Shown here: piece after piece, positions 12,400 through 24,639 of the stretch
Position numbering within the stretch: the first letter of the stretch is position 1
Layout: every line of letters starts with the position of its first letter
NCBI GenBank assembly: GCA_038373885.1
Contig: JAWZYV010014440.1
Coordinates: 1,025,001 to 1,089,000, forward strand
Direction of reading: 5' to 3'
DNA: 64,000 nucleotides
Source of the DNA: Cheiracanthium punctorium
Taxonomy: Eukaryota; Arthropoda; Arachnida; Araneae; Cheiracanthiidae
Translations under genes and position numbers: made by a program
Notes under the pieces: generated by a model
Databases searched by the model: none
Told to the model about the DNA's origin: nothing
What the model saw: the letters and a program-made list of their open reading frames with translations, nothing else

Positions 12400-15300
12400 G
12401 GAAATATATTAATATTTACTAAAATGTTTTTAAATAAATAATTATTAATATTTTTTAAATATAAAATATTTTGAAATAAATGATTATTAATATTTATTTA
12501 AAAATATATTAATATTTATAAAAAATATTTCTGAATAAATAATTATTCGTAAAAATAAGACAGTATATTCTACTTACATTAACATAATCCTTAAAAAACT
12601 TAACCATTTATAAAATTTACCATTTTTGATACAAGAATTTCTTAGAAAAATGATAATAATATGAAAAATAAAGTATAGAAAATCTATGATTAATAGGGAA
12701 CACTGTACATCGGTTGTTGCAATGTGTCTTCTGCAATTCTTTTAGATGGAGCAAGCTTCCTGTTAGATAGATCTCAATAGAATAAATTATTTTTATGCTT
12801 AAGCTCATTTTTGTCATCTGTTACTTCCCTCAACTAAAATTTTCTAGATAATTACTTCTATTGTCCCATTAGAATGCAAAAGAGAAAAAATTGTTTTGTA
12901 AATTTTTGCATATTATCTTTTTACGTTTAACTGCCAACTTATTCCGTTCGCATACTATTATTTTGTTTGCTTCATTAACACGCTGCTAATATTAGTAAAT
13001 ATTCTTGTAAACATGTTCGGATTTAAAAGAATTCCAGGAAGGAGGTAACTCCATGTTTGTTGATGCGATTAACGTCATGGAAAATGGGGAGTAACTGTTT
13101 GCTTGCTTACAACGAGAAATTTCTATCATTAGAAAATGTAAGAAAGACTACTTACGTGTGCACGTTGATAAGCTTTGCAAATAAATTACTCCAAGTAATT
13201 TGGGAGATAATTTTCAGTTAAGAAGGCAGGGGTACACATAATGCTGTACTTAATGAATCTTCTATTAAAGCAGGAAACTGAACCTTTGTTAGTATGAATG
13301 AGAATTTGCACTCAAGTGAACTTGCATTAGTAGTTAGAAAAAAACCATAAAAATGCGTTGTTCTTCAAATCGGAGGGATTTTTTTTATTTAACCAGTAAT
13401 TTTAAATTCCCAACGAATCCAAGTGTTCTTCTTGTATTTCGAAAATATATAATAAAAAATATTCAAGAGTTACAAATTATTTTATGGTGCTTATTTTCAC
13501 AATTAAAAAATCTTCTAATTTTTTTTATATTTAAAATTTTCGATGTAAATTTCAAAAAGTTCTATGAAAGATTTCTAATAAATAACGAATATATATATTT
13601 TGAAACATAGCACCTGACTCATTTATAAAACAAATATGATCATCATTTTAATATTTCACTCCTTTTCGAAGAAGGTTTTTTTGCTCCCATGGGTATATAT
13701 ACTATAAATAAACGCATGTTATTTGTCTGAATATTTAACCAGAATACTTTTGTAATGCTTCACAACGTTTAAACCAGCACTTAATGTTTTTACACAGAAT
13801 CGTCACTTTATTTCGGAGAATATCTGAAATCATAACATTTATTTATAACTATCATGTACCATACTGTAAAAAATAAAATATTAAATTTGCTGTTTATAAG
13901 TAATTTGAACTTCTAAAGTATAACATTTTAAATAATAATAAAATATCTTTGGAAAAAACATATCTACAAACTTTGATACACTCAAAAAATAAAAATAAAA
14001 TCTAAATATATTTAGTAATAAATTCATTGACTAGTTGAATACTTTGATTATATTTGCTTACGATGTCCAACATTTTGGTGAAGTGCGCCAAGGACTAAAC
14101 ATTTTTATTACATTACACCATTACATCACATTTTATTGCAAAAACCTAACATTCGAGTAGGTAGATAGATTGAGATCATCCCCTAGCTTAACTCGCTGCT
14201 GTGATAATCTACTAATTACATCCAGTTGAACATAATCACTAAGACAAGTGAAACGGGAAAAATCAATGTTGTAGCTGAACTAAAAAACAATCTTCATAAT
14301 AATTTTTAAGCCTTTAGCCGGCTTGAAAAGTAGTTGGTCATCTTTGATACTAGTTTGACACAAATTTGAACTCAATTTTTGATCAATAATAGGAAGTTTT
14401 TTCAATGAGTAATGCTTAGCCGCCTAGTATATGGCACAATAAAATAGCCAACAGTTTCGTATTTCATTGTAATGGTTGTAGTCAATGCTAAATCAACAGA
14501 TTTTTTAAAAAACAAGCAAACAAAAAATAAATACAGCTTCTTGCTTATTTACTCATTTGTAACAGTCACATTATTAGTCACAGTATTATTATCAATGTAC
14601 ACTCCAAAATTTACATTTTGACTTTATAAAGGTATTTATTGTTGTACTTTAGGTTTTAACAAGTCCCATTCTTTTCAAAAGCTTTAAATATGTTCAAAGA
14701 AACAAAAAGCAGTCAGATATTATAATTTTGTAAGTTGTAATTAATTTCTAAGAAAACAAAATCTTTTTACTACGATGGTTAATGCAAAATCAATTTATGA
14801 ATTTGTGCGAATGACAAGGAAGTTTGGTTTTAATCTAACTTTTATATCATGGCTGTAATGCGCTAAATATAAACCGAAGAATAAAACTTCCTTAATTAAA
14901 CCAATCATACTCAGAGTAATTAACGAGTGATAGTCATAAGGGAGGAAACGCATAATTTTAGAGATTAATTTAGAGACTTTGTCATCGACATATTTATTGC
15001 TCATAATCTTACGCAAGGAAATTTTTAAATTAATTCTAACAATTATTCAAATTTTTGAGATACGTTAATGATAAATAAATGTGTAAGAAATGTGCATGCC
15101 GGAATGTGATTTCTATAACAAATCATTTTTTCCATTTTAAAACTGAATTAAACTGCGGTGTATTATAGCAAACTTCAATAGATTCTCTTTTAATGAAATT
15201 AATATATATATATCTGTAATTCACCTATATCATCACTGATGTTAGAAGTTAACAAGTTAACAAGAGACTAAATTATTTTCATTTGTTGCTGAAACTAGAA

Positions 15301-18300
15301 GTTCGCCTGGATATATTATCCGAGGCTGTAAAAGTGACGCCGTTGCCATCGTCCGATTTAAGTACCAGTAATCGATCGAATTGACAATCGCGTACCCCAA
15401 AGTTAAAGAACATTTTGATATAGGTGCCCAAAAATACTAATTTTAAGATTTGAAATGAAAAACTCAAAAATGCCTCTTTACCTGTAGAAAAGATCTTCGC
15501 AGGAACAATTTATACTTCAAACAATTTAAAAATTATGAAAATTATCAATTTTCATTAGAGCCATTCAAATTAAATAAATTATAATTTTTTCAGTAGTAGA
15601 AAATTGTCTCTACTGAAGTGGAAAAAGCTTTAAAGTTAAATAAAAGTTTATCATATACCAGTATTTTACTTGGCAAAAATGTATACTTACTGTTGTAAAA
15701 ACTCAAGTTAAGTGAACTGTGAACTATAAAGTTTTGTAACCTTAAAAGCACCGGTATGGCTGGCTATCTTGAAAATTTCGTATTTTATAAATTAAAAACA
15801 ATCAAATAGTAAAATCAACAAAACTCATTTTCATACTTAAAGCTGTCTGATCTATGATATTCACGTGCCAATATTTTGATTACTGGTGGAAGCTCTTTCT
15901 AGTGTTTAAAAAATTTCAAGTTACCGACTAAGCATTTATAACTTTAAACACATAACTGCCTTTGTTGCAATAATCAAAATGTAAAAATTGATGATTGTTT
16001 TCTTTTAATGGTATTATTTGCAATATACAAGCTATATAAGAATATACAAGAAATTTCAAATATTAATGGGGAACACCGTACACAATTTTAGTTTTTACTC
16101 TGAAACAATTTTCATATATCTGAAACTACATTGCAAATAGATCCCAAAAAAAGAAAAACGACTAACTTTACTATACTTTCTCATGAAATCTATCATTCTA
16201 AAGTTTTTTTTTTTTTTCGATAATATACATTTCAAAAATATTAAAGAATTTACAGTTTTAGCAATTTTATCCTTCCAATTTGTTAAATAATATAGCACTT
16301 TACAAGATTAGCTTGAGTTTTTTTTCTGTCAGGTTTTCATATCTCTTTATATTTTGAATGATTAATAGTATTGTAACATGTTCCCTTTCTCAAAGGGAAA
16401 CTGACATTGAAAAATGTTTAAGTGTATGACACATCCTTTTCCCCTTGGTACTTTCATTTATCTTACGAAAAATTTTGAGCATAATTTTGAAATCACATTT
16501 CTCTGTTTAGAAAACTAAAAGCATGTCTATATATTTAACAAGTTATGTTAATCTTTTTTTGCCAATCATACTGATTAGCTTCATAATCTTAATCTATGCA
16601 CTAAATATAACAATGTTAAAACTATCCTCATACAGAATTCTAAATTTTTGAAAGAAAAATTAACTCTTAGATTATGTATGTACACATCCTAATAGCATCA
16701 GAAAACTATTCAACCAAAAACAATTAAGAAGGTTTTCACATAACAAACTCATTAGTTAACGGTCCAACTAGTTAGTTATTAGAATACATTTTTTACACGC
16801 TCCATTAATAGCAGATGTTTGTAAAGGGCTTTAAGAGCATCAAATTATAATTCTCGTTAGTCCTCTTCTCTTAAAATTGGAGAGCATTTCTATAACGTCT
16901 TGCCAGAAAATATATTTACATGAACTTTTAAAACTATGACTTGGATAGTTTGTTGAATTAATTATAAGGTACTTAAATGGCAAATAATAAACACGGAGAG
17001 GTTGGAAGCAAATGAATTTTTGGTTTAATTTTTTATCAATTTAAGATTGTTAACATTACGTATGAATACAATTTGAAATAAAATTAAAATGTAAAATAAT
17101 TAAAACTTTGTAAAATAACACTCATAAGAGGTACTTACCCCTCTGTACTCACGTTTTGGCTAAAAACTTTCTATATTCTTCTTCAAACGACCACAAACAC
17201 TGTCGCAGAAAGTGGGTCGCCACTTTTATGAGATACTGTGTATGGACGTCTGCTGAAGAAGGTTGAAGGTTTTTTGGACGAAACACGTTTTCTGACTGAT
17301 ATGTGCCTATTATTCATGTTGCTATTCTACAAAGTTTTAAGTATTTCATCTTTCAAACACCAGTTTCGTTTATGAGTGGTTTTTGTTACAGTTAAAATGC
17401 CGATATAACTGAATATTAAAAAATATCCAATTAGAATGCAATAGATTTTTTTTTTAACCTTGATAATTCGAACGTTAAAGCTACAACAATGCTCATTATA
17501 TGTTTTTAAACACTAAGACATCCATTATTTGATGACTAATCCGTTTTAAGAGGTAAACTTTTGCTGAAATATTGATAAAAATTACTTTTCCTTAAAATAA
17601 GAAAGATTTTAGAAAGCTTGTTTAACTACTTCTTAAGATTTTGAAACATATTTTCAAAACGTTTGTATATGTATTCAAAAAATTAGTGGAAACATCTTTT
17701 TGTTATTAAAAAAGTCCGAAAACTGAAATAGACTGCATGCATTTATTGAAAAAATTGTACTAGTTTTAAATTTTGTCGACAGATTTAAACCTTCAATAAT
17801 TAGGTTTTTAAATTATAACTGCTGTTAAAACTATTAAAATGTAGTTATCGATGTAGAAACAATAGGCTCTTCCTCGGCGTATCCAGGCATTTTAAATAAC
17901 CAATGAGGAATTTCATTAATGTTGTAACATATCTATCCTTACTGCACATTTTTACTATCGGGAGTCAGTTAAAATTAATTTACTGAAAAATTACTATCAG
18001 TGACAAAGTTTTACGTAAATGTCACTGAATGTACAGTGCCATTTGTATAATTTGATATCTCTAATTTAAAACATTTTGACGAGTTTAATTCTCATAGTAC
18101 TATTTTTTCTGAGTCAGTGGAAAAGCGAGATATGTTTTCGAATCTTTATGTTTTCTCGTATAAAATTTGATACTAAGGTTAATAGAGGAAAAGATAGACA
18201 GCATGTCCAATATTATAATCAGTTACAAACTCATTAAATTAAATTAAAAAGTCACTATAAAGAAGTTTTCAAAAAATTACTCTTATCTGGTAAATCAGAT

Positions 18301-18670
18301 GTTTCAGCCTTTTCTAGCAAGTGTACTTACCTCCCTCTTTATCAATATTTTAATTGTCCATGGTAAATTACTTTGCTTGTTTTATTTCTATTTAAAAAAT
18401 ATTAATAAAAAAAGTCAGTGTCTATAACTTCCTGATCTAAAATGAAACTCTCAGGCTGAGAACAACACATGTATGCACGACTTTCGACGTCTTGTTATGT
18501 GTTTATCCATGTTTTCTAAAATTTCGTAGAAAATGTATTTTAATTTCAGTCATCTATGAATAAAAAATTTTAATCTAGAATACCTTTTGCAGCCTATAGA
18601 ATTAACAAAACGCAATTTCATAAATATAAAAACAATAGAAAAAGTAAAAGGCATTGATTTTTAAATTTAT
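12400..18670. other. AT-rich intronic DNA, no gene seen
   Basis: Open frames are short and without recognisable motifs. A slightly GC-richer patch at 17130-17340 may be a decayed repeat. The phrases taatagggaacactgtaca near 12692 and taatggggaacaccgtacac near 16064 are similar, suggesting shared repeat debris. Confidence 0.45.
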
Positions 18671-18674
18671 GATA

Positions 18675-18880
18675 GCCCCACCATGTCCGAGTGTATAAGA
18701 CACTGAACATGGTAGATGACTGATGCGTGGCGATCTAAGGTTCTGTCCTACCACGAGGCTGTCAATTGAACCTAATTTTGGATGTTTTCTCCAAATATAA
18801 TGTTAATGCGCGTTAGTATGGTCTTTCTCCCAAGGCCCACCGCCCAGGCAGATAGCCCTTGTGTAGCTTTTCCTAAGCAC
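18675..18880 (+). mobile_element. tRNA-derived SINE, family S1, copy 1 (+ orientation)
   Basis: The head gccccaccatgtccgagtgt resembles a pol III A box. ggttctgtcctacc at about 18740 resembles a B box. The body includes ttggatgttttctccaaat, and the 3' end is gatagcccttgtgtagcttt. The other copies (about 21000, 24200, 24430 and 28000) share head, body and end in the opposite orientation. Confidence 0.75.
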
Positions 18881-19392
18881 AAATTAGTAATAATCAGTTG
18901 ACATTGGTACGCATACTTATCACAAAAAATGGTAATATTCAATTGATTTTATTGAATAAACTATATGGATTTCTTTGCATATATCAATCACAATCCTAAA
19001 ATATATTTTAGTATGCAGTATATAAGTGTCCAGACAAAGGGTTAAAATCTCCAATATATAAATCAACAGTGTACATGCATTTGTCCACATTGACATAAAC
19101 TTCTGCAAATCTATCCTTTTTACGCTCTAAGCAAGCCAGTTAAACGATATCAAAATTGAGCTCTAGGTAAATTCTGCCACAAGAATTCTTGTGATTTTCT
19201 TAACATTTTAAGTGTATACTTCAAATAGGTAAAGATACAATTTCAAAAATTTTTGACTTTTAGTTAAAAAAAAAGTTTAGTTCAATTACTAGGATACAGA
19301 TTTATAGTTATTGTTATTCAGATCAACCTGATGGAGCACTTAATCCAAGAAAGCCCATTTACGCAGAAAATAACAACATTGTTCTAACATAC

Positions 19393-19490
19393 AAGTTCGT
19401 ATTGCCTGTAATATTAATAAGTTCGTAATACCTGTAATATTAACAAGTTCGTAATGCCTGTAATATTAACAAGTTCGTAATGCCTGTAAC
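19393..19490. repeat. 26-bp minisatellite, about 3.8 copies
   Basis: The unit aagttcgtaatgcctgtaat plus attaac repeats head to tail with only one or two changes per copy. There are no spacers of differing sequence, so it is not a CRISPR-like array. Confidence 0.9.
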
Positions 19491-20997
19491 CTATAAGATC
19501 TCCACTTTCTCAGGTTTTCAGGTACATTGTTATAACTGATTTCATTTGACACTTAATACTTCTCAAATAAGTTCCCATCTTGATGGAGTAGAGTTGTATC
19601 AGTCTGTTGAACTCCATTGTCAAAACTGTGATGCAATCTCCAATGGATTAGGTAGATATAAATTGCTTGCGAAGACGTTTAATCTCTATTTTCGAAAATA
19701 GAATAACGCGCTCACAAAATTGATAATACGGATTGTATTTCCAGTGTTCCTTAGAAAACTTAGTAAGGATACACTGTTGAATAAAGATGAATAAATCTTA
19801 TTTCTTTATGCACATTGAGTCTATTATTATTAGCGGTAAAATAAATGTCGGTGTACAACTTTTTGAAGCAGAATTCAGTTTTCCAAGGGTTTGTTTTTTA
19901 TTGCATAAACGCCTGAATATGGCATGCAGCAAATCGTGTAAAAGCAAGAGAGAGAATATCATTATATTCTCATCTTGCTTTTTGCTCTCTTGCTCGGTAT
20001 TTTGGTGCATCTTTAAGCATTAGGTTATCGAAAAGGAATGTCTATGTTTACATAAAATTCAAAAAAATTTTCAATAAGTATTGAATTACGAACAAGCCCT
20101 GCCTAAGCATAGGACTCAAGTTTGTCGAATTTTAAACCGGCTATTTCATAGATAATATTTTTTCTTTTAATTAAAATGGCCGTCCTTCCCTTTTTTTCAC
20201 ATGAACCTTCTTGGAGAATTATATTGGAAATGCTCTGAAATCGATTCTTAGGTTTTTGTGAGTTTTCTTTCACAGTAAGAACTTTATGAATATGTCTTTT
20301 CTTCTTTGAGATCACGTAGGATATTTGAAAAATGTTTTGATCCCCTCTCCCCCGTAAATTACGAATTTTGGAAAACGCTCTCCAATCTAGCACTTACGCT
20401 AAAAAACTCACATTCGTGTCAAAAATCGTATTATCAGCTTCACTATTTTTCGCTAGGAAAAATATTGACGTACGAAAAAATGACATTAATTTCCGGTACA
20501 CCTAATATTTTATAAAATAAATACAGTTAATCGATCACAGACATCTCTTGTGGTGTTATTAAAAATCAGTAAGCTGTTTCAATAATACTCGTAAAATTGT
20601 ACTTTTTAAATTTTATGAAACGTTATACAATCATTTTTTTTTAGAAATTCATTAAGCCGGATAGCAAACAGGGACTTTTTACTCTGAATGAATTGCACAA
20701 GTACCAGATGTTGGGTAGTTTTCATTCACATATTTTTAGAGAAACCATACATACATTGTATAATTGTTTTTTAATTTTAAGTAAAAGTAATCAGGGAACA
20801 TTTCTCTACTTCTATTTTATATACACGTGTTTAAAAAAAAAAATAGCTGCCAGTACTTCGAAACTTTTTATGAATACCTTTTCCTTTTTATTTATTTATT
20901 TATTGGAAAGACAGATGCATGTTTAAACTTATGTTTTCACAAAAAAAAATTACGGTATTATGTTGTTGTTGTGAACAATGTATGCCGGATTTGTGTG

Positions 20998-21195
20998 CTT
21001 GGCTCGAATTCCGCTTATAAATTCCCGTCAGGAGGACCACACAAGGGGGAGGGTGCCCTTTCTAAGGGGTCCTAACCCGTATTTATTCTAAATTTTGGAG
21101 AAAACCACGAAAAACTCCGAACGGTTAGGTCGATGGACGAGCGATGGAACCCGAACCCGGGAACTTCACACTTCGTCCGTCTACCAGTTCCAGTA
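20998..21195 (-). mobile_element. tRNA-derived SINE, family S1, copy 2 (minus)
   Basis: On the minus strand, gttcccgggttcgggttcc gives a B-box-like GGTTCGGGTTC. The body has cggagtttttcgtggttttc, and the 3' part matches the ccccttagaaagg phrase found in copy 24190..24400. The A-box region is degraded. Confidence 0.7.
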
Positions 21196-22489
21196 ACAAA
21201 TTACGGTATTAAGTTTGATTCAGAAAAACATACATAGTGGGCTTAACCCTTTATGTCACCGCGTTGCATTTCTGCAACATACCAAATAAATCTAAATAAA
21301 TTAGTCATAGTGTTCTAAAAAATATTCGAATGACTGTGTTTTTCTTTAGAGAAACGTGAGCATAAAATAATGGTTAAAAATTCTCAAAAGTTTCTGATTT
21401 TTAATTGATATTTCAACATTAATTAGTCCTTCAGCAGTCGCACTGTTGATTATTACAGTACTTATAGTATTTTTCGCATGGCAGTATGAATATTGTTCTG
21501 AATTTCTCAAATTTTAAAATTGGTAACTTGTCAGATTTAAATATTCCTTCAAAAAAGTTATCCATTACACAATAATATATGCTCAAAGTGGGCTATTACG
21601 TGCTTTCAATTTCTTATGTGTAACTATACGGAAAGTTTTTTATAAAATATATTTGTCTAGATTCATTATTTTTTTCACTGATGCTCCGGAAAACTTGTAT
21701 ACCAAGTAATATCGAAAGTATCAAATATTTTTAGAATACTATTAAAATAACTAATATTCATTTTTAAAGGGATAAGATTTAATGGATGAATAATTATAAA
21801 GCACTGTGGATTTTACAGTACATTACAGTTACATCCTTTCGATCTATAGCTTGCCTTTATTTATTTATTAAATTACAGGTAGTTGATTTCAAAGTCCATT
21901 TAATATTTACTTCTTTTTTAAACAAAAGTTTCCTCCCTATCTCATGCCTGTATAGAGGACACAAGTGTAGGCTACAGGGAAGTAAAGCTAATATATTATT
22001 ACTTAATATGTTTAGGAGTTCAAAGAGGTGTTCGCTTTTAAAGTTCTGTTTCAAATGGAATAGCAGAGTAGATATTAATCTATAAATGTAAATTATTGAT
22101 TATAGAATGACCAATAAGCGCTTCCATTAAATTTGTATGTACTCTGAGACGGGAAAATTCACTTTAATCTTGCTCACTTAAAACACATTAGCGTGCAATA
22201 CATATTATGAATGAAATCTCGATGCTTTGTTGGGTGAAAGCTCATGAGCAGAATGGTAAATCTTTGTTATGCAATCTATTGAATTTAATCCTTAGTAAGT
22301 TTTGTTCTTTTTAATGTTTAGATTTAATGGGAAATATTTCTGTAATTGCATATTAAACCAAAGTATTTCTCACTGTCATTCCCATGTGTATCCATGAATA
22401 TATATGAGTGTGAGTAATACATTCAGATCTGAGTAAATCACAGAGAAGGAAGCTCCCAAATGAGGAACTTAGCAAACATCACTCTTAAG

Positions 22490-22700
22490 CAGGGGCGGAT
22501 GCAGAAAAATCGTCTGAGAGAGAGGGGGGGGCGTCCGTTTTCCATTAGGATGGCACATTGATTTCCCAATACTGTTTCTTCAAATATATAACTAGACATG
22601 GTATATCCCAACTAAATAAGTATGTTGTCTGATTCCAAGCCCGTCGAGAGAAAACTTGTGCCCGAGGGGGGGGGGGGGGGGGGGAGATTAGCCTATACCG
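22490..22700. mobile_element. Possible hAT-like fragment (one end only)
   Basis: caggggcggatgcag at 22490 matches the cagnggcggat start common to arthropod hAT-type termini. It is followed by G-rich sequence. No matching second end was found nearby, so the right boundary is arbitrary. Confidence 0.3.
22666..22684. repeat. Poly(G) tract (19 G)
   Basis: Uninterrupted G run. Its length is likely to be unreliable in sequencing. Confidence 0.9.
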
Positions 22701-22756
22701 ATCAAGTTAAGGCCGATGCTGATAAGCGACGTTTTCTAAGTATTTCAATGGACAAC

Positions 22757-22826
22757 GGGACACTGAGACGGGAAAAGATCTTCCGTTGGTCTCTCCATTG
22801 TGTGGGGGACGGTGTTTGTGGTTTAA
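22757..22826 (+). repeat. Left member of an inverted repeat pair
   Basis: gggacactgagacgggaaaa, ttccgttggtctctccattg and ggtgtttgtggtttaa recur as an approximate reverse complement at 23427..23496. The pair is separated by about 600 bp. Confidence 0.75.
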
Positions 22827-23426
22827 CCCATTAATATTTTGTTATAGTTCCACGTTGTTGTTCACGGGCCCTCCCCATCAACATTTCAATGTGTAAAGAG
22901 CAGAATTGCTGAATGCATTATTGAATCCATTTCACCACCCTGAGCAATATACAGTGTTCACAGCATACATTTTCGCATTTTAGGATTAAAATAGGTTTTC
23001 CAGATTAAGCAATTTACATCCTTTTCTGTGAGGACTGTAGTAAACCAACCTCAATTGCTATTTACAACTATTGCCACTATTACCTGCTTTATAACTTCAG
23101 CTTTCTTTGGAAAAACAGACCCCCCTGTACAATGCCAGGCACTCGCTTTGTCTGATAACTTAGAATATATTTTACTTTTTTAATGAGAACTAGTACCCAT
23201 ACGTCTAGGTGGTGTGAACAACTTATGAGAGCAATTAAAAGAATGAAAGCTGTATAAACTGTTAGGTGGGAAGGGTTGGATTGTTCGTCTATGCTTCAGC
23301 ATGATTTATGGCTGATGTTAGCTGCCGCTGCGTCTAACGTGGTGCAAGCAGCAAGAGGGTATTCTTATCTCGAATTTTACGACTTTTAAATGATCATCAG
23401 GGGTCCACCGACAAAAGATTTCTGCA

Positions 23427-23496
23427 CTAAACCGCAAACCCCGTTCCCTGTGCAATGGAGAGAGCAACGGAAGATTTATTCCCGTATCAGTGTCCC
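23427..23496 (-). repeat. Right member of an inverted repeat pair
   Basis: Approximate reverse complement of 22757..22826 (ctaaaccgcaaaccccgtt, caatggagagagcaacggaa, cccgtatcagtgtccc). It could be two insertions of one repeat or the inverted ends of one element. No ORF lies between them. Confidence 0.75.
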
Positions 23497-23512
23497 ATCA
23501 TACATTAAAATA

Positions 23513-23678
23513 CAGTGGAACGTACTAAAGTGACTTCCTTGGTAAAGAGATCACCTGTCTGTACCACTTTTATGTAATTTCACTTTACTAACATAATATT
23601 TTACCGCTTTTGTAAGGTGACCATCTTACGACCAGTTTTGTTCTTCCTAAGGTTAGTCACATTAGACAGGTTCCACTG
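23513..23678. mobile_element. Tigger/pogo-like MITE (166 bp) with TA target duplication
   Basis: The left end is CAGTGGAAC and the right end GTTCCACTG, flanked by TA on both sides (23511-23512 and 23679-23680). The inner arms also pair imperfectly (aagtgacttccttggtaaag with ttcctaaggttagtcacatt). CAGTGGAACC-type ends and TA duplication are typical of Tigger/pogo MITEs. Confidence 0.8.
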
Positions 23679-24189
23679 TACATATAAAACTGGGGAACTG
23701 TGCTCCATTTCCAGCCTTTATTGTGGCAATGGGGAGTCAATAAAATTCCCTCCTTTAGTTTCAAATCGAAATCTATATCTTATTTTTGTAAGTAGAGAAA
23801 TTATGTTTAGCACAGAAGGATTCGATAAATATTGGTGAAAATATTTTTGTATAAATAACGTACACCAGTCTACTATATTACTATTATATTATTTTATTCA
23901 CAAAAAATATTTTAAGTTACCTCAAAAAAAAGAGGTGTACAAGCAAGCAATACAATAAAATTAGGTTTTAAGAAAATCAAAAAGCGTCAATAGTTTCATT
24001 TTTCGTCTTCCCGTTATTCTTTCTTCCAGATTTTCTAAAATGTGAAATATGTCAGTTTCCATATTCTTAAATTTTCCAGCTAACCTGCTAAAGCCCGAGA
24101 ATTTTGTATTCCAAATTTTTCTGCCAGAACAATTGGATCTTTGAATATCACTCCGTAAATTGCTTGGTTTTATTTTATTTTGGGAATGC

Positions 24190-24400
24190 GTCCTATTATC
24201 TACACGAGGGGTGTAGGTCTAGGGCGGGATGCCCTCCGTGGGGTTCTTTCTAAGGGGTCTTAATTCATATTTACGCGAAGTTTCGGCGAAAACCGCGTAA
24301 GACTCCGAATGGCTAGGTCGACGGATGCTACCTGAGTTTGAACCAGGCATTTTCCCAGTTGAAAACGCTATGCGCTTGGCCACTGTTCCGGCCTCCGGAA
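24190..24400 (-). mobile_element. tRNA-derived SINE, family S1, copy 3 (minus)
   Basis: On the minus strand the head is gccggaacagtggccaagcg (A-box-like tggccaagcgc). tgcctggttcaaactcagg follows as a B box. The body contains cggagtcttacgcggttttc and ccccttagaaagaacccc. The 3' end lies near the tagatacacccc-type sequence at 24200. Confidence 0.8.
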
Positions 24401-24429
24401 ATTGAAGTTATGTGTTATGTGATGTTATG

Positions 24430-24628
24430 GCAAGCCTACACGAGAGGCATCTGCATTTTGGGACGGATGCCTTGGTCGGAAGAGTTTTTCAGTGATTCTA
24501 ACACGTATTCACGTTAAATCTGGAGAAAACCGACCAAAACTTCAGAGCGTTAGGCCCAAACGCGGGACCTTCACACTTCAGCCGTCTATCATGTGAAGTG
24601 TCTTATTTACTCTGCCATGGTGGGGCCT
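24430..24628 (-). mobile_element. tRNA-derived SINE, family S1, copy 4 (minus)
   Basis: It starts on the minus strand with ggccccaccatggcagagta. It has the body phrase ttttggtcggttttctccag and ends with cctctcgtgtaggcttgc. It lies head to tail with copy 3 in the same orientation, only about 30 bp away. Confidence 0.8.
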
Positions 24629-24639
24629 AGAAATTGAAA

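Noticed and set aside
19393..19490. CRISPR-like array
   Set aside because: The 26-bp units are contiguous without unique spacers, and the genome is eukaryotic. It is a minisatellite.
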